From assembly GCF_003075525.1 (NCBI RefSeq), contig NZ_QDDR01000002.1:496001-560000 (forward strand): a stretch of DNA of 64,000 bases, given 5' to 3'. The DNA comes from Pararhodobacter aggregans. Lineage in GTDB: Bacteria; Pseudomonadota; Alphaproteobacteria; Rhodobacterales; Rhodobacteraceae. Below, piece by piece: positions 27,642 through 35,961 of this stretch. The number at the start of each line of letters is the position of its first letter. Position 1 is the stretch's first letter. The notes beneath the pieces were generated by a model, which was not told where the DNA came from, did no database searches, and saw only the letters and a list, made by a program, of their open reading frames with translations. The position numbers were made by a program, and so were the translations under genes.

Positions 27642-28097
27642 ATGCCCCATCACAGCGAAAACCGCCTGCTGCCCTATACGCCCGAACAGATCTACGACCT
27701 GGTGGCGGATGTGGCGCGCTACCCCGAGTTCCTGCCCTGGACCGCCGCCGCCCGCATCCGTTCGCGCCGGCCCGCGCCCGAGCGTGGCGAGGGGGCCGAG
27801 GTGATGGAGGCGGATCTGGTCATCAGCTTCAAGGTCTTCCGCGAGAAGTTCGGCTCGCGCGTGGTGCTGATCCCGGGCGAGCGGCGGATCGAGACCGAGT
27901 ATCTGGACGGCCCCTTCAAGTATCTGCATTCCTTCTGGGTGGTCGAGCCCGAGGGCGAGGGTTGCCGGGTGCGCTTCGAGGTCGATTTCGAATTCCGCAA
28001 CGCCATCCTTCAAAAGGTCATCGGGCTGGTCTTTGACGAGGCAATGCGCCGCGTGGTCGGCGCCTTCGAGACGCGGGCGCGCAAGCTCTACGGGTGA
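27642..28097 (+). CDS. Coq10/RatA-type START domain protein
   Basis: A 151-residue polyketide-cyclase/START protein of the Coq10 group, which binds ubiquinone and helps respiratory function. The RatA toxin of E. coli is a family member. The YPEFLPW segment and the C-terminal AMRRVVGAFETRARKLYG are characteristic. The ATG at 27642 is preferred over 27627 because GAGG lies just upstream and homologues begin at this Met-Pro-x-His. It is divergent from hpt. Confidence 0.85.
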   Translation: MPHHSENRLLPYTPEQIYDLVADVARYPEFLPWTAAARIRSRRPAPERGEGAEVMEADLVISFKVFREKFGSRVVLIPGERRIETEYLDGPFKYLHSFWVVEPEGEGCRVRFEVDFEFRNAILQKVIGLVFDEAMRRVVGAFETRARKLYG

Positions 28098-28174
28098 AGG
28101 CCGGTTGCGGTCTGGGCCCGGGGCATGCATGACTGGCCCCCTGAAGACTGGTGCCCTGCGACGCCCGGGCCCGA

Positions 28175-28741
28175 ATGACAGGCCTGCCGATGCGCCCCTT
28201 CGCCTTGTCCCTAACCGGTCCGCGCCGTCTGATCTCGGGCGTGGTGTTGCTGGTGGCGCTGCAGGCCTTCAGCGCGGGCTTCTTCGTCTTCGATGCGATC
28301 GAGGACATCTGGGCGGACGGGTCCAGCCCCTTGCAGGCCATCAGCCTCTTTCAGGGGGTCGAGACGGCGGCGGCGCTGGCCATGCTGGTGGCCATCGTGC
28401 TGGAGGTGCGGCTGGTCGTCTGGCTTCTGCGCCGTCAGGCGGGGATGGAGCGCGACCTGCGGCTGGCGGGCTCGGCCGTGCAGGCGGTCGTCGACGAGCA
28501 TTTCGCGCAATGGGGCCTGACCGGGGCCGAGGCGGATGTCGCCCTGTTCATGGTCAAGGGCCTGTCGATTGCCGAGATCGCCGCCATGCGCGGCTCGACC
28601 GAGGCGACGGTCAAGTCGCATCTCAACGCCATCTATCGCAAATCGGGGACCACCGGGCGGCCTGACCTGCTGGCGCTGATCCTCGACAGTCTGATGGCCC
28701 GCGCCCCGAGGGACGCGGGCGAGGGCGCGCTCAGGAATTGA
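28175..28741 (+). CDS. Membrane-anchored LuxR-type HTH regulator
   Basis: A protein of about 188 residues with two hydrophobic helices in the N-terminal third (around LISGVVLLVALQAF and LAMLVAIVLEVRLVVWLL) and a C-terminal LuxR/GerE helix-turn-helix (LTGAEADVALFMVKGLSIAEIA, continuing to ATVKSHLNAIYRKSG). It should sit in the inner membrane with its DNA-binding domain in the cytoplasm. The start is uncertain: GTG 28151, ATG 28175 and ATG 28190 are in frame and none has a good ribosome site. Its 3' end overlaps the convergent amtB end by 11 bases. Ligand and targets are unknown. Confidence 0.75.
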   Translation: MTGLPMRPFALSLTGPRRLISGVVLLVALQAFSAGFFVFDAIEDIWADGSSPLQAISLFQGVETAAALAMLVAIVLEVRLVVWLLRRQAGMERDLRLAGSAVQAVVDEHFAQWGLTGAEADVALFMVKGLSIAEIAAMRGSTEATVKSHLNAIYRKSGTTGRPDLLALILDSLMARAPRDAGEGALRN

Positions 28742-29909
28742 GCTCGTAGGCCCGTTCGCCATGGACCGACAGGTCCAGGCCATTGGTCTCGGTTTCGGCA
28801 TCGACCCGCAGCCGCGTGACCATCGCCACCAGTTTCAGCAGCACGACCGAGGCCGCCACCGTATAGATCCCGACCAGCGCCAGCGCGCCGAGCTGGGCGA
28901 TCCAGGCGCCATGGCCCAGCACCGCCACCATGATCGTGCCGAAGATGCCGCCCACGCCATGCACGGCGAAGACATCGAGCGTGTCGTCGATCTTCAGCCG
29001 GTTGCGCACCAGATTGACCGCCTCCTGACAGAGGATCCCGGCCACGGCGCCGATGACCATTGCGGCGATGGGGCCGACGAAGCCCGCGGCCGGGGTGATC
29101 GAGGCCAGCCCGGCGATGGTGCCGGTGACGAGGCCGACCATCGAGGCGCGGCCGAACTTGATGCGTTCCCACAGGACCCAGCTGAGCGAGGCGGCGGCCG
29201 CCGACAGATGCGTCACCGTGATGGCCATCGCCGCCTGACCATTCGCCGCCAGCGCCGAGCCGCCGTTGAAGCCGAACCAGCCGACCCAGAGCATCGCCGC
29301 GCCGATCATCACCAGACCGGGCTGGTGGGGCGGGGTGGTGCGGTTCTTGCGCGGGCCCAGGAACCAGGCGATGACCAGCGCCGCCAGCCCCGCCGTTTCA
29401 TGCACGACGATGCCGCCCGCGAAGTCACGGGTGCCGGTCTCGCCCCAGATCCCGCCATCGGCCATGAACCCGCCGCCCCAGATCCAGTGCACAACGGGCG
29501 CGTAGACCAAGAGCATCCACAGCGCCGAAAAGGTCAGCACGAAGCCGAAGCCCACCCGTTCGACATAGGCGCCGACGATCAGCGCCGGGGTGATGATGGC
29601 GAATGTCATCTGGAAGGCGAAGAACAGCACCTCGGGCACGGTGCCGGTCAGGCTGTCGGGCGTGACGCCGATCAGGAAGGCCCGCGACAGCCCGCCCCAG
29701 ACGCCGCCCGGCTCGCCGAAAGCGATGGTATAGCCCAGCGCCAGCCACAGGATCGACATCAGGCAGGCGATGGAGAACACATGCATGAAGACGCTGAGCA
29801 CGTTGCGGGCGCGCACCAGCCCGCCATAGAACAGCGCCAGCGCCGGCAGGGTCATGAACAGCACGAGTGCCGTTGCGGTAATCAGAAATGCGGTATCGGC
29901 TGCGTTCAT
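28731..29909 (-). CDS. amtB: Ammonium transporter
   Basis: A 392-residue Amt/MEP/Rh channel with about 11 spans. The pore signature FAGGIVVHETAGLAALV near residues 164-180 holds the first pore His, and FAVHGVGGIFGTI near 316 the second. It moves ammonium into the cell. There is no signal peptide and no glnK gene upstream, which is unusual because amtB is normally cotranscribed with glnK. ATG at 29909 has a strong AAGGAGGGG site. The ntr genes a few kb away are the natural regulators. Confidence 0.92.
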   Translation of the reverse strand: MNAADTAFLITATALVLFMTLPALALFYGGLVRARNVLSVFMHVFSIACLMSILWLALGYTIAFGEPGGVWGGLSRAFLIGVTPDSLTGTVPEVLFFAFQMTFAIITPALIVGAYVERVGFGFVLTFSALWMLLVYAPVVHWIWGGGFMADGGIWGETGTRDFAGGIVVHETAGLAALVIAWFLGPRKNRTTPPHQPGLVMIGAAMLWVGWFGFNGGSALAANGQAAMAITVTHLSAAAASLSWVLWERIKFGRASMVGLVTGTIAGLASITPAAGFVGPIAAMVIGAVAGILCQEAVNLVRNRLKIDDTLDVFAVHGVGGIFGTIMVAVLGHGAWIAQLGALALVGIYTVAASVVLLKLVAMVTRLRVDAETETNGLDLSVHGERAYELNS

Positions 29910-30069
29910 CGTCCCCTCCTTGGCCGTGACGCATCCTCTGCGCGTTTCCGGGATGGCCAGAAAAGAGGCAATGGCGCCAAGGGCGGGTCAGTCGCCGCCC
30001 AGTTGCGAAACTGAGGGCGTCAAGGGCGAGGAATTGGGCGTCATGCTCAATTCGCGCGCGCTTTGTGAA

Positions 30070-30546
30070 TCAGATCAGGGCGTCCCTGAGCAGAATCAAG
30101 GCATGCTGCACAGAGGCTGCGCGCACCTCGGCCCGGCCGAGGGGGCCGAATTCGATGGTCTCGGTCCGGGGGGTGCCTCCGTTTCGGGCAATCCCGAAAC
30201 AGACCCGGCCTTCCGGCTTGAACTCGGACCCGCCGGGCCCGGCGATGCCGGTGATCGACACGGCCAGCCCCGCGCCGCTGTGCGACAGCGCGCCCAGCGC
30301 CATCTCGGCCGCGACCTCCTCGCTGACGGCGCCATGGGCGTTGAGCGTGTCGGCCGCGACGCCCAGCATCTCGCGCTTGGCGGCGTTGGAATAGGTGACG
30401 AAACCGCGGTCGACCACGTCCGAGGACCCCGGGATCGCCGTCAGCGCCCCGACGACCAGCCCGCCGGTGCAGCTTTCGGCCGTGGCGATCATCACCCCGG
30501 CGGTGCGGGCCAGCGCCAGAACTTCGGTGGCGAGAGTGTCTGTCAC
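30070..30546 (-). CDS. pncC: CinA-family nicotinamide-nucleotide amidohydrolase
   Basis: A 158-residue protein equal to the C-terminal domain of CinA, which deamidates nicotinamide mononucleotide to recycle NAD. Conserved TAESCTGGLV near residue 22, PGSSDVV near 39 and TGIAGPGG near 98 are visible. The GTG start at 30546 overlaps the pgpA stop (GTGA), so it is coupled to pgpA and ispDF upstream. Confidence 0.88.
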   Translation of the reverse strand: MTDTLATEVLALARTAGVMIATAESCTGGLVVGALTAIPGSSDVVDRGFVTYSNAAKREMLGVAADTLNAHGAVSEEVAAEMALGALSHSGAGLAVSITGIAGPGGSEFKPEGRVCFGIARNGGTPRTETIEFGPLGRAEVRAASVQHALILLRDALI

Positions 30547-31037
30547 ATCAGCACCCCGTGGGCGATGCCGCCGGCGACGATCACCGCGATACCGGCGGCG
30601 AGGCCGGCCAGCAGATCGTCCAGCATCACGCCCATCCAGTCGGCGCGTTCATCGGCCTTGCGGATCAGCCACGGCTTCCAGATGTCGAAGAGGCGGAAGA
30701 ACAGGAAGGCCGCGACCCAGCCGGGATAGGGCATCCAGGTCTCCCAGCCACGGAACCAGAACGCCATGGCCGGGAAGCTGAGCGCCAGCCACTGGCCGGC
30801 CACCTCGTCGATGACGATCTCGGACGGGTCGGCGCCGGGCCGGTCGCGCAGCTCGGCATGGCAGGCCCAGATCCCGGCGAAGGTGGCGAGGATGGCCGCC
30901 AGCACCAGCACCGGCGCGCCCAGATAGCGGTCGATGACCAGACCCACGGCGATGGCCCCGGCCGAGCCCCAGGTGCCGGGGGCCGGACGCAGGAGGCCAA
31001 GGCCGAAGCCGATGGAGACGAGGCGCGAGAAGGTCAT
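30543..31037 (-). CDS. pgpA: Phosphatidylglycerophosphatase A
   Basis: A 164-residue membrane protein that dephosphorylates phosphatidylglycerol phosphate. Hydrophobic helices surround the conserved [13 protein letters not shown] (near 73-85) and RLFDIWKPW (near 115) that mark the PgpA active site. ATG at 31037 overlaps the ispDF stop (ATGA), and its stop overlaps pncC. The three genes form one coupled transcript. Confidence 0.92.
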   Translation of the reverse strand: MTFSRLVSIGFGLGLLRPAPGTWGSAGAIAVGLVIDRYLGAPVLVLAAILATFAGIWACHAELRDRPGADPSEIVIDEVAGQWLALSFPAMAFWFRGWETWMPYPGWVAAFLFFRLFDIWKPWLIRKADERADWMGVMLDDLLAGLAAGIAVIVAGGIAHGVLM

Positions 31038-32176
31038 GCTTTCACCAGGGTTGCGGTGGCGATGGCGGCGATGCCTTCCTCGCGGCCGGTGAAGCCCAGC
31101 CGTTCGGAAGTGGTCGCCTTGACCGAGACGCGGTCGGCCTCGATCCCGAGGATATCCGCCAAGGCGGCCTGCATCGCGCTCGCATGAGGCCCCACCTTGG
31201 GCCGCTCGCAGATCAGCGTGACGTCGCAATTGGAGATGGTGAAACCCCGGCTGCGGGCCAGCTCCCCGGCGTGGCGCAGGAAGATATGGCTGGCGGCACC
31301 CTTCCATTGCGGGTCCGACGGCGGGAAATGGCGACCGATGTCGCCCTCGGCCAGCGCGCCATAGAGCGCGTCGGTCAGGGCGTGCATGCCGACATCGGCG
31401 TCGGAATGGCCCAGCAGCGCCTTGGTGTGCGGCACTTTCACGCCGCAGAGCCAGACGTGATCGCCCTCGGTAAAGGCGTGGACGTCGAAACCGTTGCCAA
31501 GGCGAATGTCCATGGCGCTCCTTTCCGCGAGCAATTGCTCGGCGCGGGTGAAATCCTCGGGGTAGGTGAGCTTGAGATTGCGCTCGCTGCCCGGGGTGAT
31601 GGCGACCTTGAGCCCCGCGGCCATCGCCACCGCCACATCGTCGGCGGCGTCGCCCGGATGCGCGGCATAGGCGGCGCTGAGGGCGGCGAAGTCGAACCCC
31701 TGCGGCGTCTGGGCGCGAAAAAGCCCCTCGCGGGATTGCAGACCCGCGACCGCGCCCGCCTCGCCCCGCCAGAGCGCATCGACCACCGGCAGGGCGGGGG
31801 CGGCGGCGGGATGGGTGGCGAGCGCGTCGAGCACGCCCGCGATCAGCGCGGGCTCGACCAGCGGGCGGGCCGCGTCGTGGATCAGGACAAGGGCCGGGGG
31901 ATCGGAAGCCAGCGCCGCCAGTGCCGCGCGGACCGAGTCGCTGCGGCTGGCGCCGCCCTCGACCAGCGGCAGGCCCAGGGCCTCGGCCCGGCGGCGGTCG
32001 TCGGGGTGAATGACCAGCAGGATCCGCTCCAGACCCGCCGCCCGGAAGGCCGCGACGGTATGCGCCAGCACCGGCCGGCCCGCCAGCAAGCGCCATTGCT
32101 TGGGCAGGCCGCCGCCCATGCGGCTACCGCGCCCGGCGGCGACGAGGATCACGGCAATGTCGTCTTTGCGGCTCAT
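31034..32176 (-). CDS. ispDF: Bifunctional IspD/IspF isoprenoid enzyme
   Basis: A 380-residue fusion of two MEP-pathway enzymes. The N-terminal part (to about 220) is the CDP-ME synthase IspD, with the nucleotide loop [17 protein letters not shown] at 12-28. The C-terminal part is MECDP synthase IspF, with the zinc site GFDVHAF and [15 protein letters not shown]. Such fusions are typical of alphaproteobacteria. The product feeds polyprenyl phosphate and quinone synthesis, which the UbiA-family enzyme at 48773-50209 uses. ATG at 32176. Confidence 0.95.
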   Translation of the reverse strand: MSRKDDIAVILVAAGRGSRMGGGLPKQWRLLAGRPVLAHTVAAFRAAGLERILLVIHPDDRRRAEALGLPLVEGGASRSDSVRAALAALASDPPALVLIHDAARPLVEPALIAGVLDALATHPAAAPALPVVDALWRGEAGAVAGLQSREGLFRAQTPQGFDFAALSAAYAAHPGDAADDVAVAMAAGLKVAITPGSERNLKLTYPEDFTRAEQLLAERSAMDIRLGNGFDVHAFTEGDHVWLCGVKVPHTKALLGHSDADVGMHALTDALYGALAEGDIGRHFPPSDPQWKGAASHIFLRHAGELARSRGFTISNCDVTLICERPKVGPHASAMQAALADILGIEADRVSVKATTSERLGFTGREEGIAAIATATLVKA

Positions 32177-32316
32177 GCTCGGGACTTAGGCCGTTGCGCG
32201 AAGGCCCGCAAGCCTGCCGCTGCGCCGTTTCCGAAGGGGTGTTGCGCGAAAATGAGGCGCAAGCGGTTGAGATATGCACGCGAAAAGGGCAATTGATGAA
32301 AGCGCGGGCAGATTCT

Positions 32317-32340
32317 TTTCCGTCTGCCTTTCCGTCTGCC
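32317..32340 (+). repeat. Tandem 12-base repeat upstream of the dusB-ntr operon
   Basis: TTTCCGTCTGCC occurs twice head to tail (32317-32328, 32329-32340). GGCAGA at 32308-32313 can pair with TCTGCC of either copy, giving two mutually exclusive hairpins. A further repeat, TTGCGC/GCGCAA, is at 32242-32262. This 223-base gap (32177-32399) between ispDF and dusB must contain the promoter of the ntr block; no gene is seen in it. Confidence 0.6.
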
Positions 32341-32399
32341 CTCTCTGCGCGCTAGATGGGCACCGTTGCACCACCGCACACCCCGACTGACAGGGCCTG

Positions 32400-33389
32400 A
32401 TGACTGCCGTCGCCTTTCCCGTTCCCCTGACATCGCCCGTCGTACTGGCGCCCATGTCCGGGATTACCGACCTGCCGTTCCGCCGCGTCGTCGCGTCGTT
32501 CGGTGCAGGCCTCGTCGTGAGCGAGATGATCGCCTCGGGCGAGATGGTCACCGCACGGCCTTCGCGCCGCGCCGCCAGCCGCGCCCGGGCCGAGGTCGAT
32601 GCCGATGTGCCGACCTCGGTGCAGCTGGCGGGCCGCGATGCGGGCGCCATGGCCGAGGCCGCGCGGATCGCCGAAGGGCAGGGCGCGCCGATCATCGATA
32701 TCAACATGGGCTGCCCTGCGAAAAAGGTCGTGGGCGGTGCCGCGGGCTCGGCGCTGATGCGCGAGCCTGACCTTGCCCTGAGGCTCATCGAGGCGGTGGT
32801 CAGCGCGGTCTCGGTGCCCGTGACGTTGAAGACCCGGCTGGGCTGGGACGGCGATTGCCTGAACGCGGCGAAGATCGCGCAGCAGGCCGAGGGCGCCGGG
32901 GTGCGCATGATAACCATTCACGGCAGAACCCGCGCGCAATTCTACACCGGCAGCGCCGATTGGGCCGCCATCGCCGAGGTGGTCGAGGCGGTCAGCCTGC
33001 CGGTGCTCGCCAATGGCGATATCGACGGGCCCGAGGCCGCGCGGGCCGCGCTGGCCCAGTCTGGCGGGGCCGGGGTGATGGTCGGACGCGCAGCGCAGGG
33101 GCGGCCCTGGCTGCTGGCCCAGATCAGCGCCGCGCTTTACGGCACGCCCGCGCCCGTGGTGCCGGAAGGCGCCGCGCTGGTCGATCTGGTGGCCGCGCAT
33201 TACGAGGGGATGCTCGATTTCTACGGCCGGGATCTGGGCGTCCGCATCGCCCGCAAGCACCTCGGCTGGTACATCGACGCGGCCGGGGGCGAGCCCGCGA
33301 TCCGCGCCCGGCTGATGCGCGAAAGCGACCCGGCGGCGGTGCTGGCGGCGCTGCCGCAAGCGCTCGAACCTTGGCGGGACGCGGCATGA
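32400..33389 (+). CDS. dusB: tRNA-dihydrouridine synthase B (NifR3)
   Basis: A 329-residue flavoprotein reducing uridine to dihydrouridine in tRNA. The TIM-barrel FMN site shows LAPMSGITD near residue 16, the catalytic Cys in NMGCPAKKVV near 104, and TIHGRTRAQFY near 170. The ATG is at 32400. The stop overlaps the ntrB start (ATGA), the classic nifR3-ntrB-ntrC arrangement of Rhodobacter and Azospirillum. Confidence 0.95.
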   Translation: MTAVAFPVPLTSPVVLAPMSGITDLPFRRVVASFGAGLVVSEMIASGEMVTARPSRRAASRARAEVDADVPTSVQLAGRDAGAMAEAARIAEGQGAPIIDINMGCPAKKVVGGAAGSALMREPDLALRLIEAVVSAVSVPVTLKTRLGWDGDCLNAAKIAQQAEGAGVRMITIHGRTRAQFYTGSADWAAIAEVVEAVSLPVLANGDIDGPEAARAALAQSGGAGVMVGRAAQGRPWLLAQISAALYGTPAPVVPEGAALVDLVAAHYEGMLDFYGRDLGVRIARKHLGWYIDAAGGEPAIRARLMRESDPAAVLAALPQALEPWRDAA

Positions 33390-34477
33390 GCGGCCCCCCG
33401 ATCCCCGGCGCCATCTTCGCGGCGCTGCCCATGCCGGCCTTCACCACCGGCTCGGTCGGGGGCAAGGAGCGGATCCTCGACTGCAACTCGGCGGCCGAGC
33501 AATTCTGCTCGGCCTCGGCGGTGATGCTCAGGGGCGAGCCCGCCTTCGACCGGCTGGCCATCGATGCGCCGATGGATGAAGCCGTCGACCGGGCCCGCAA
33601 CAACCGCGCCCCCATCTTCATCAACGATTGCGAGGTCTGCACCGGGGACCGGCCGCCGGTCCTGTGCTCGGTGCAGATCGCACCGATGAACGACGAGGCC
33701 GAGACGCTGCTTTTGCTCATCACGCCGCGCGACATCGCCGGGCGGCTGGGGCGGACCTCGGTCCTGAAGGGGGCGGCGAAATCGGCGATCGGCATGGCCG
33801 ACATGCTGGCGCATGAGATCAAGAACCCGCTGGCCGGGATCGCCGGGGCGGCGCAGCTGCTGTCCATGGGGCTGAACGCCGCCGACCGCGAACTCACCGA
33901 CCTGATCGTGGCCGAGACCCGGCGCATCGTGAAGCTGCTGGATCAGGTCGAGCATTTCGGCGACCAGCGTCCGCCCGAACGCCGTCCGGTCAACATCCAC
34001 GACGTGCTGGAACGCGCCCGGCGCTCGGCCGAAGTGGGGTTCGGGGCGCATATGCGCATCACCGACGATTACGACCCCTCGCTGCCCGAGGTCTGGGCCG
34101 ATCCCGACCAGTTGCAGCAGGTGTTCCTGAACCTGCTGAAGAACGCCTCCGAGGCCCAGCCCAAGGGCGGCACGATCCGCATCCACACCTATTTCGAGCG
34201 CGGGCTACAGGTCTCGGGGCTGGACGGTCGGCGGGTGGCGTTGCCGATCCATGTGCAGATCATCGACGACGGCCCGGGCCTGCCGCCCGCCATCGCCGAG
34301 AATATTTTCGAACCCTTCGTCTCGGGCCGCGAAAACGGCACGGGGCTGGGACTGGCGCTGGTCTCCAAGATCATCGGCGCCCATGAGGGCTGGATCGAGG
34401 TAAAATCCCGACCCGGCCAGACCGTCTTCGAGGTGTCGCTGCCCGTCGCACCTGCCCCAACCAAGGAGTCCCGCTGA
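33386..34477 (+). CDS. ntrB: Nitrogen regulation sensor kinase NtrB
   Basis: A 363-residue soluble histidine kinase that phosphorylates or dephosphorylates NtrC according to the PII signal. An N-terminal PAS-like domain (to about 120) is followed by the H-box [20 protein letters not shown] with the phospho-His near residue 140, then N-box NLLKNASEA and G boxes DDGPGLP and GTGLGLALV. The start overlaps dusB and its stop shares a base with ntrC. Confidence 0.95.
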   Translation: MSGPPIPGAIFAALPMPAFTTGSVGGKERILDCNSAAEQFCSASAVMLRGEPAFDRLAIDAPMDEAVDRARNNRAPIFINDCEVCTGDRPPVLCSVQIAPMNDEAETLLLLITPRDIAGRLGRTSVLKGAAKSAIGMADMLAHEIKNPLAGIAGAAQLLSMGLNAADRELTDLIVAETRRIVKLLDQVEHFGDQRPPERRPVNIHDVLERARRSAEVGFGAHMRITDDYDPSLPEVWADPDQLQQVFLNLLKNASEAQPKGGTIRIHTYFERGLQVSGLDGRRVALPIHVQIIDDGPGLPPAIAENIFEPFVSGRENGTGLGLALVSKIIGAHEGWIEVKSRPGQTVFEVSLPVAPAPTKESR

Positions 34478-35880
34478 TGGATGGTACCGTCCTTGTCGCC
34501 GACGACGACCGCACGATCCGGACCGTGCTGACCCAGGCGCTGACCCGCGCCGGGTGCCGGGTCCATGCCACCTCGTCGCTGACCACGCTGCTCAGATGGG
34601 TCGAGGAGGGCAAGGGCGACCTGGTGGTCACCGATGTCATGATGCCCGATGGCAACGGCATCGAAATGTTGCCCCGGATCAAGACCTTGCGGCCCGGTCT
34701 TCCGGTGATCGTCATCTCGGCGCAGAACACGATCATGACCGCGATCCAGGCGACCGAGGCCGAGGCCTGGGATTATCTGCCCAAGCCCTTCGACCTGCCG
34801 GACCTGCTGTCGCGGGCCGGCAAGGCGATGGAGAGTTCGCGCCGCGGCGGGGCCCGCGTGGTGCCGCAGGCGCCGCAGCCCCAGCCGATCCCGGTGCCCG
34901 AGGCCTCGGCGGCGACCGACCTGCCGCTGGTCGGGCGCACCCCCTCGATGCAGGCGCTCTACCGGCTGGTGGCGCGGGTGATGAACGCGGAACTGCCCGC
35001 CCTCATCACCGGCGAATCCGGGACCGGCAAATCGCTGATCGCCCGGGCGCTGCACGATTTCTCGGACCGCCGGGCGCAGCCCTTCGTGCTGGCCTCGGCC
35101 CAGGATTTCGGCTCGGATCAGGGCAGCGGCGGCTCGGCGCTGATGGCGCGGGCCCGGGGCGGTTCGCTGGTGCTGGACGGGCTGGGCGATCTGGACGGAC
35201 CGGCGCAGGCGCGGCTGGTGCGGCTGCTCGATGCGCTGCCCTCGGACGGGCCGCGGATCATCGCCATCGCCGACGGCAGCCTGAACGGCGCGCTGGAGGC
35301 CGGGCTCTTCCGCCATGACCTTTATTACCGCCTCTCGGGCGTCACCCTGCATGTGCCGCCGCTGCGCGAACGGATCGAGGACATCCCGCTGCTGGCCGAG
35401 CATTTCCTGGCCCGCGCGGCGCGCGAGGGGGGCAACCCGCGGCGGCTGTCCAATTCGGCGCTGGAGCTGGTGCGGCAATACCGCTGGCCGGGCAACGTGC
35501 GCCAGCTGGAGAACGTGATCCGCCGTCTGGTCATCACCGGGCAGGAGCCCGAGATCAGCCGGGCCGAGATGGAAGCGGCGCTCAACGCCCATCCCGCCGC
35601 CTCGCCGCCCGGGGAAGCGGCCGAGGCGGGCACGCTGGCCGAGTCGGTCGCCCGCCATGTGCGGCGCTACTTCGAGTTGCACGGCGCCGACCTGCCGCCG
35701 CCCGGCGTCTATCAGCGGATCCTGCGCGAGGTCGAGGCACCCCTGATCGACATCGCGCTGGAATACACCGGCGGGAATCAGGCGCGCTGTGCCGACCTTC
35801 TGGGCATCAACCGCAATACTTTGCGCAAGAAGACCAACGAGCTCGATATTCGCGTGACACGGCGCCGCAAGTTGATGTAG
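34477..35880 (+). CDS. ntrC: Nitrogen regulator NtrC, sigma-54-independent type
   Basis: A 467-residue response regulator with receiver domain (phospho-Asp53, Lys103), AAA+ domain and C-terminal Fis-type HTH ([19 protein letters not shown]). Walker A GESGTGKS is intact at 179-186. The sigma-54 contact loop GAFTGA is absent: the segment is shortened to [11 protein letters not shown], and Walker B reads LVLDGLGD with Gly in place of the catalytic Glu. This matches Rhodobacter NtrC, which activates housekeeping-sigma promoters. Start ATG at 34477 shares a base with the ntrB stop. Confidence 0.95.
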   Translation: MDGTVLVADDDRTIRTVLTQALTRAGCRVHATSSLTTLLRWVEEGKGDLVVTDVMMPDGNGIEMLPRIKTLRPGLPVIVISAQNTIMTAIQATEAEAWDYLPKPFDLPDLLSRAGKAMESSRRGGARVVPQAPQPQPIPVPEASAATDLPLVGRTPSMQALYRLVARVMNAELPALITGESGTGKSLIARALHDFSDRRAQPFVLASAQDFGSDQGSGGSALMARARGGSLVLDGLGDLDGPAQARLVRLLDALPSDGPRIIAIADGSLNGALEAGLFRHDLYYRLSGVTLHVPPLRERIEDIPLLAEHFLARAAREGGNPRRLSNSALELVRQYRWPGNVRQLENVIRRLVITGQEPEISRAEMEAALNAHPAASPPGEAAEAGTLAESVARHVRRYFELHGADLPPPGVYQRILREVEAPLIDIALEYTGGNQARCADLLGINRNTLRKKTNELDIRVTRRRKLM

Positions 35881-35961
35881 TCAGGCCACAGGGGCGTGGC
35901 GCAATTGCCGCACCTCGTGCCAACAACCCGCGTCATCGCCCGTGTTGCCTGATTGCCGCTC

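Noticed and set aside
30543-32096. A long minus-strand frame joining part of ispDF to pgpA
   Set aside because: The first two thirds are out of frame with ispDF and read as low-complexity shadow; only the pgpA part is real.
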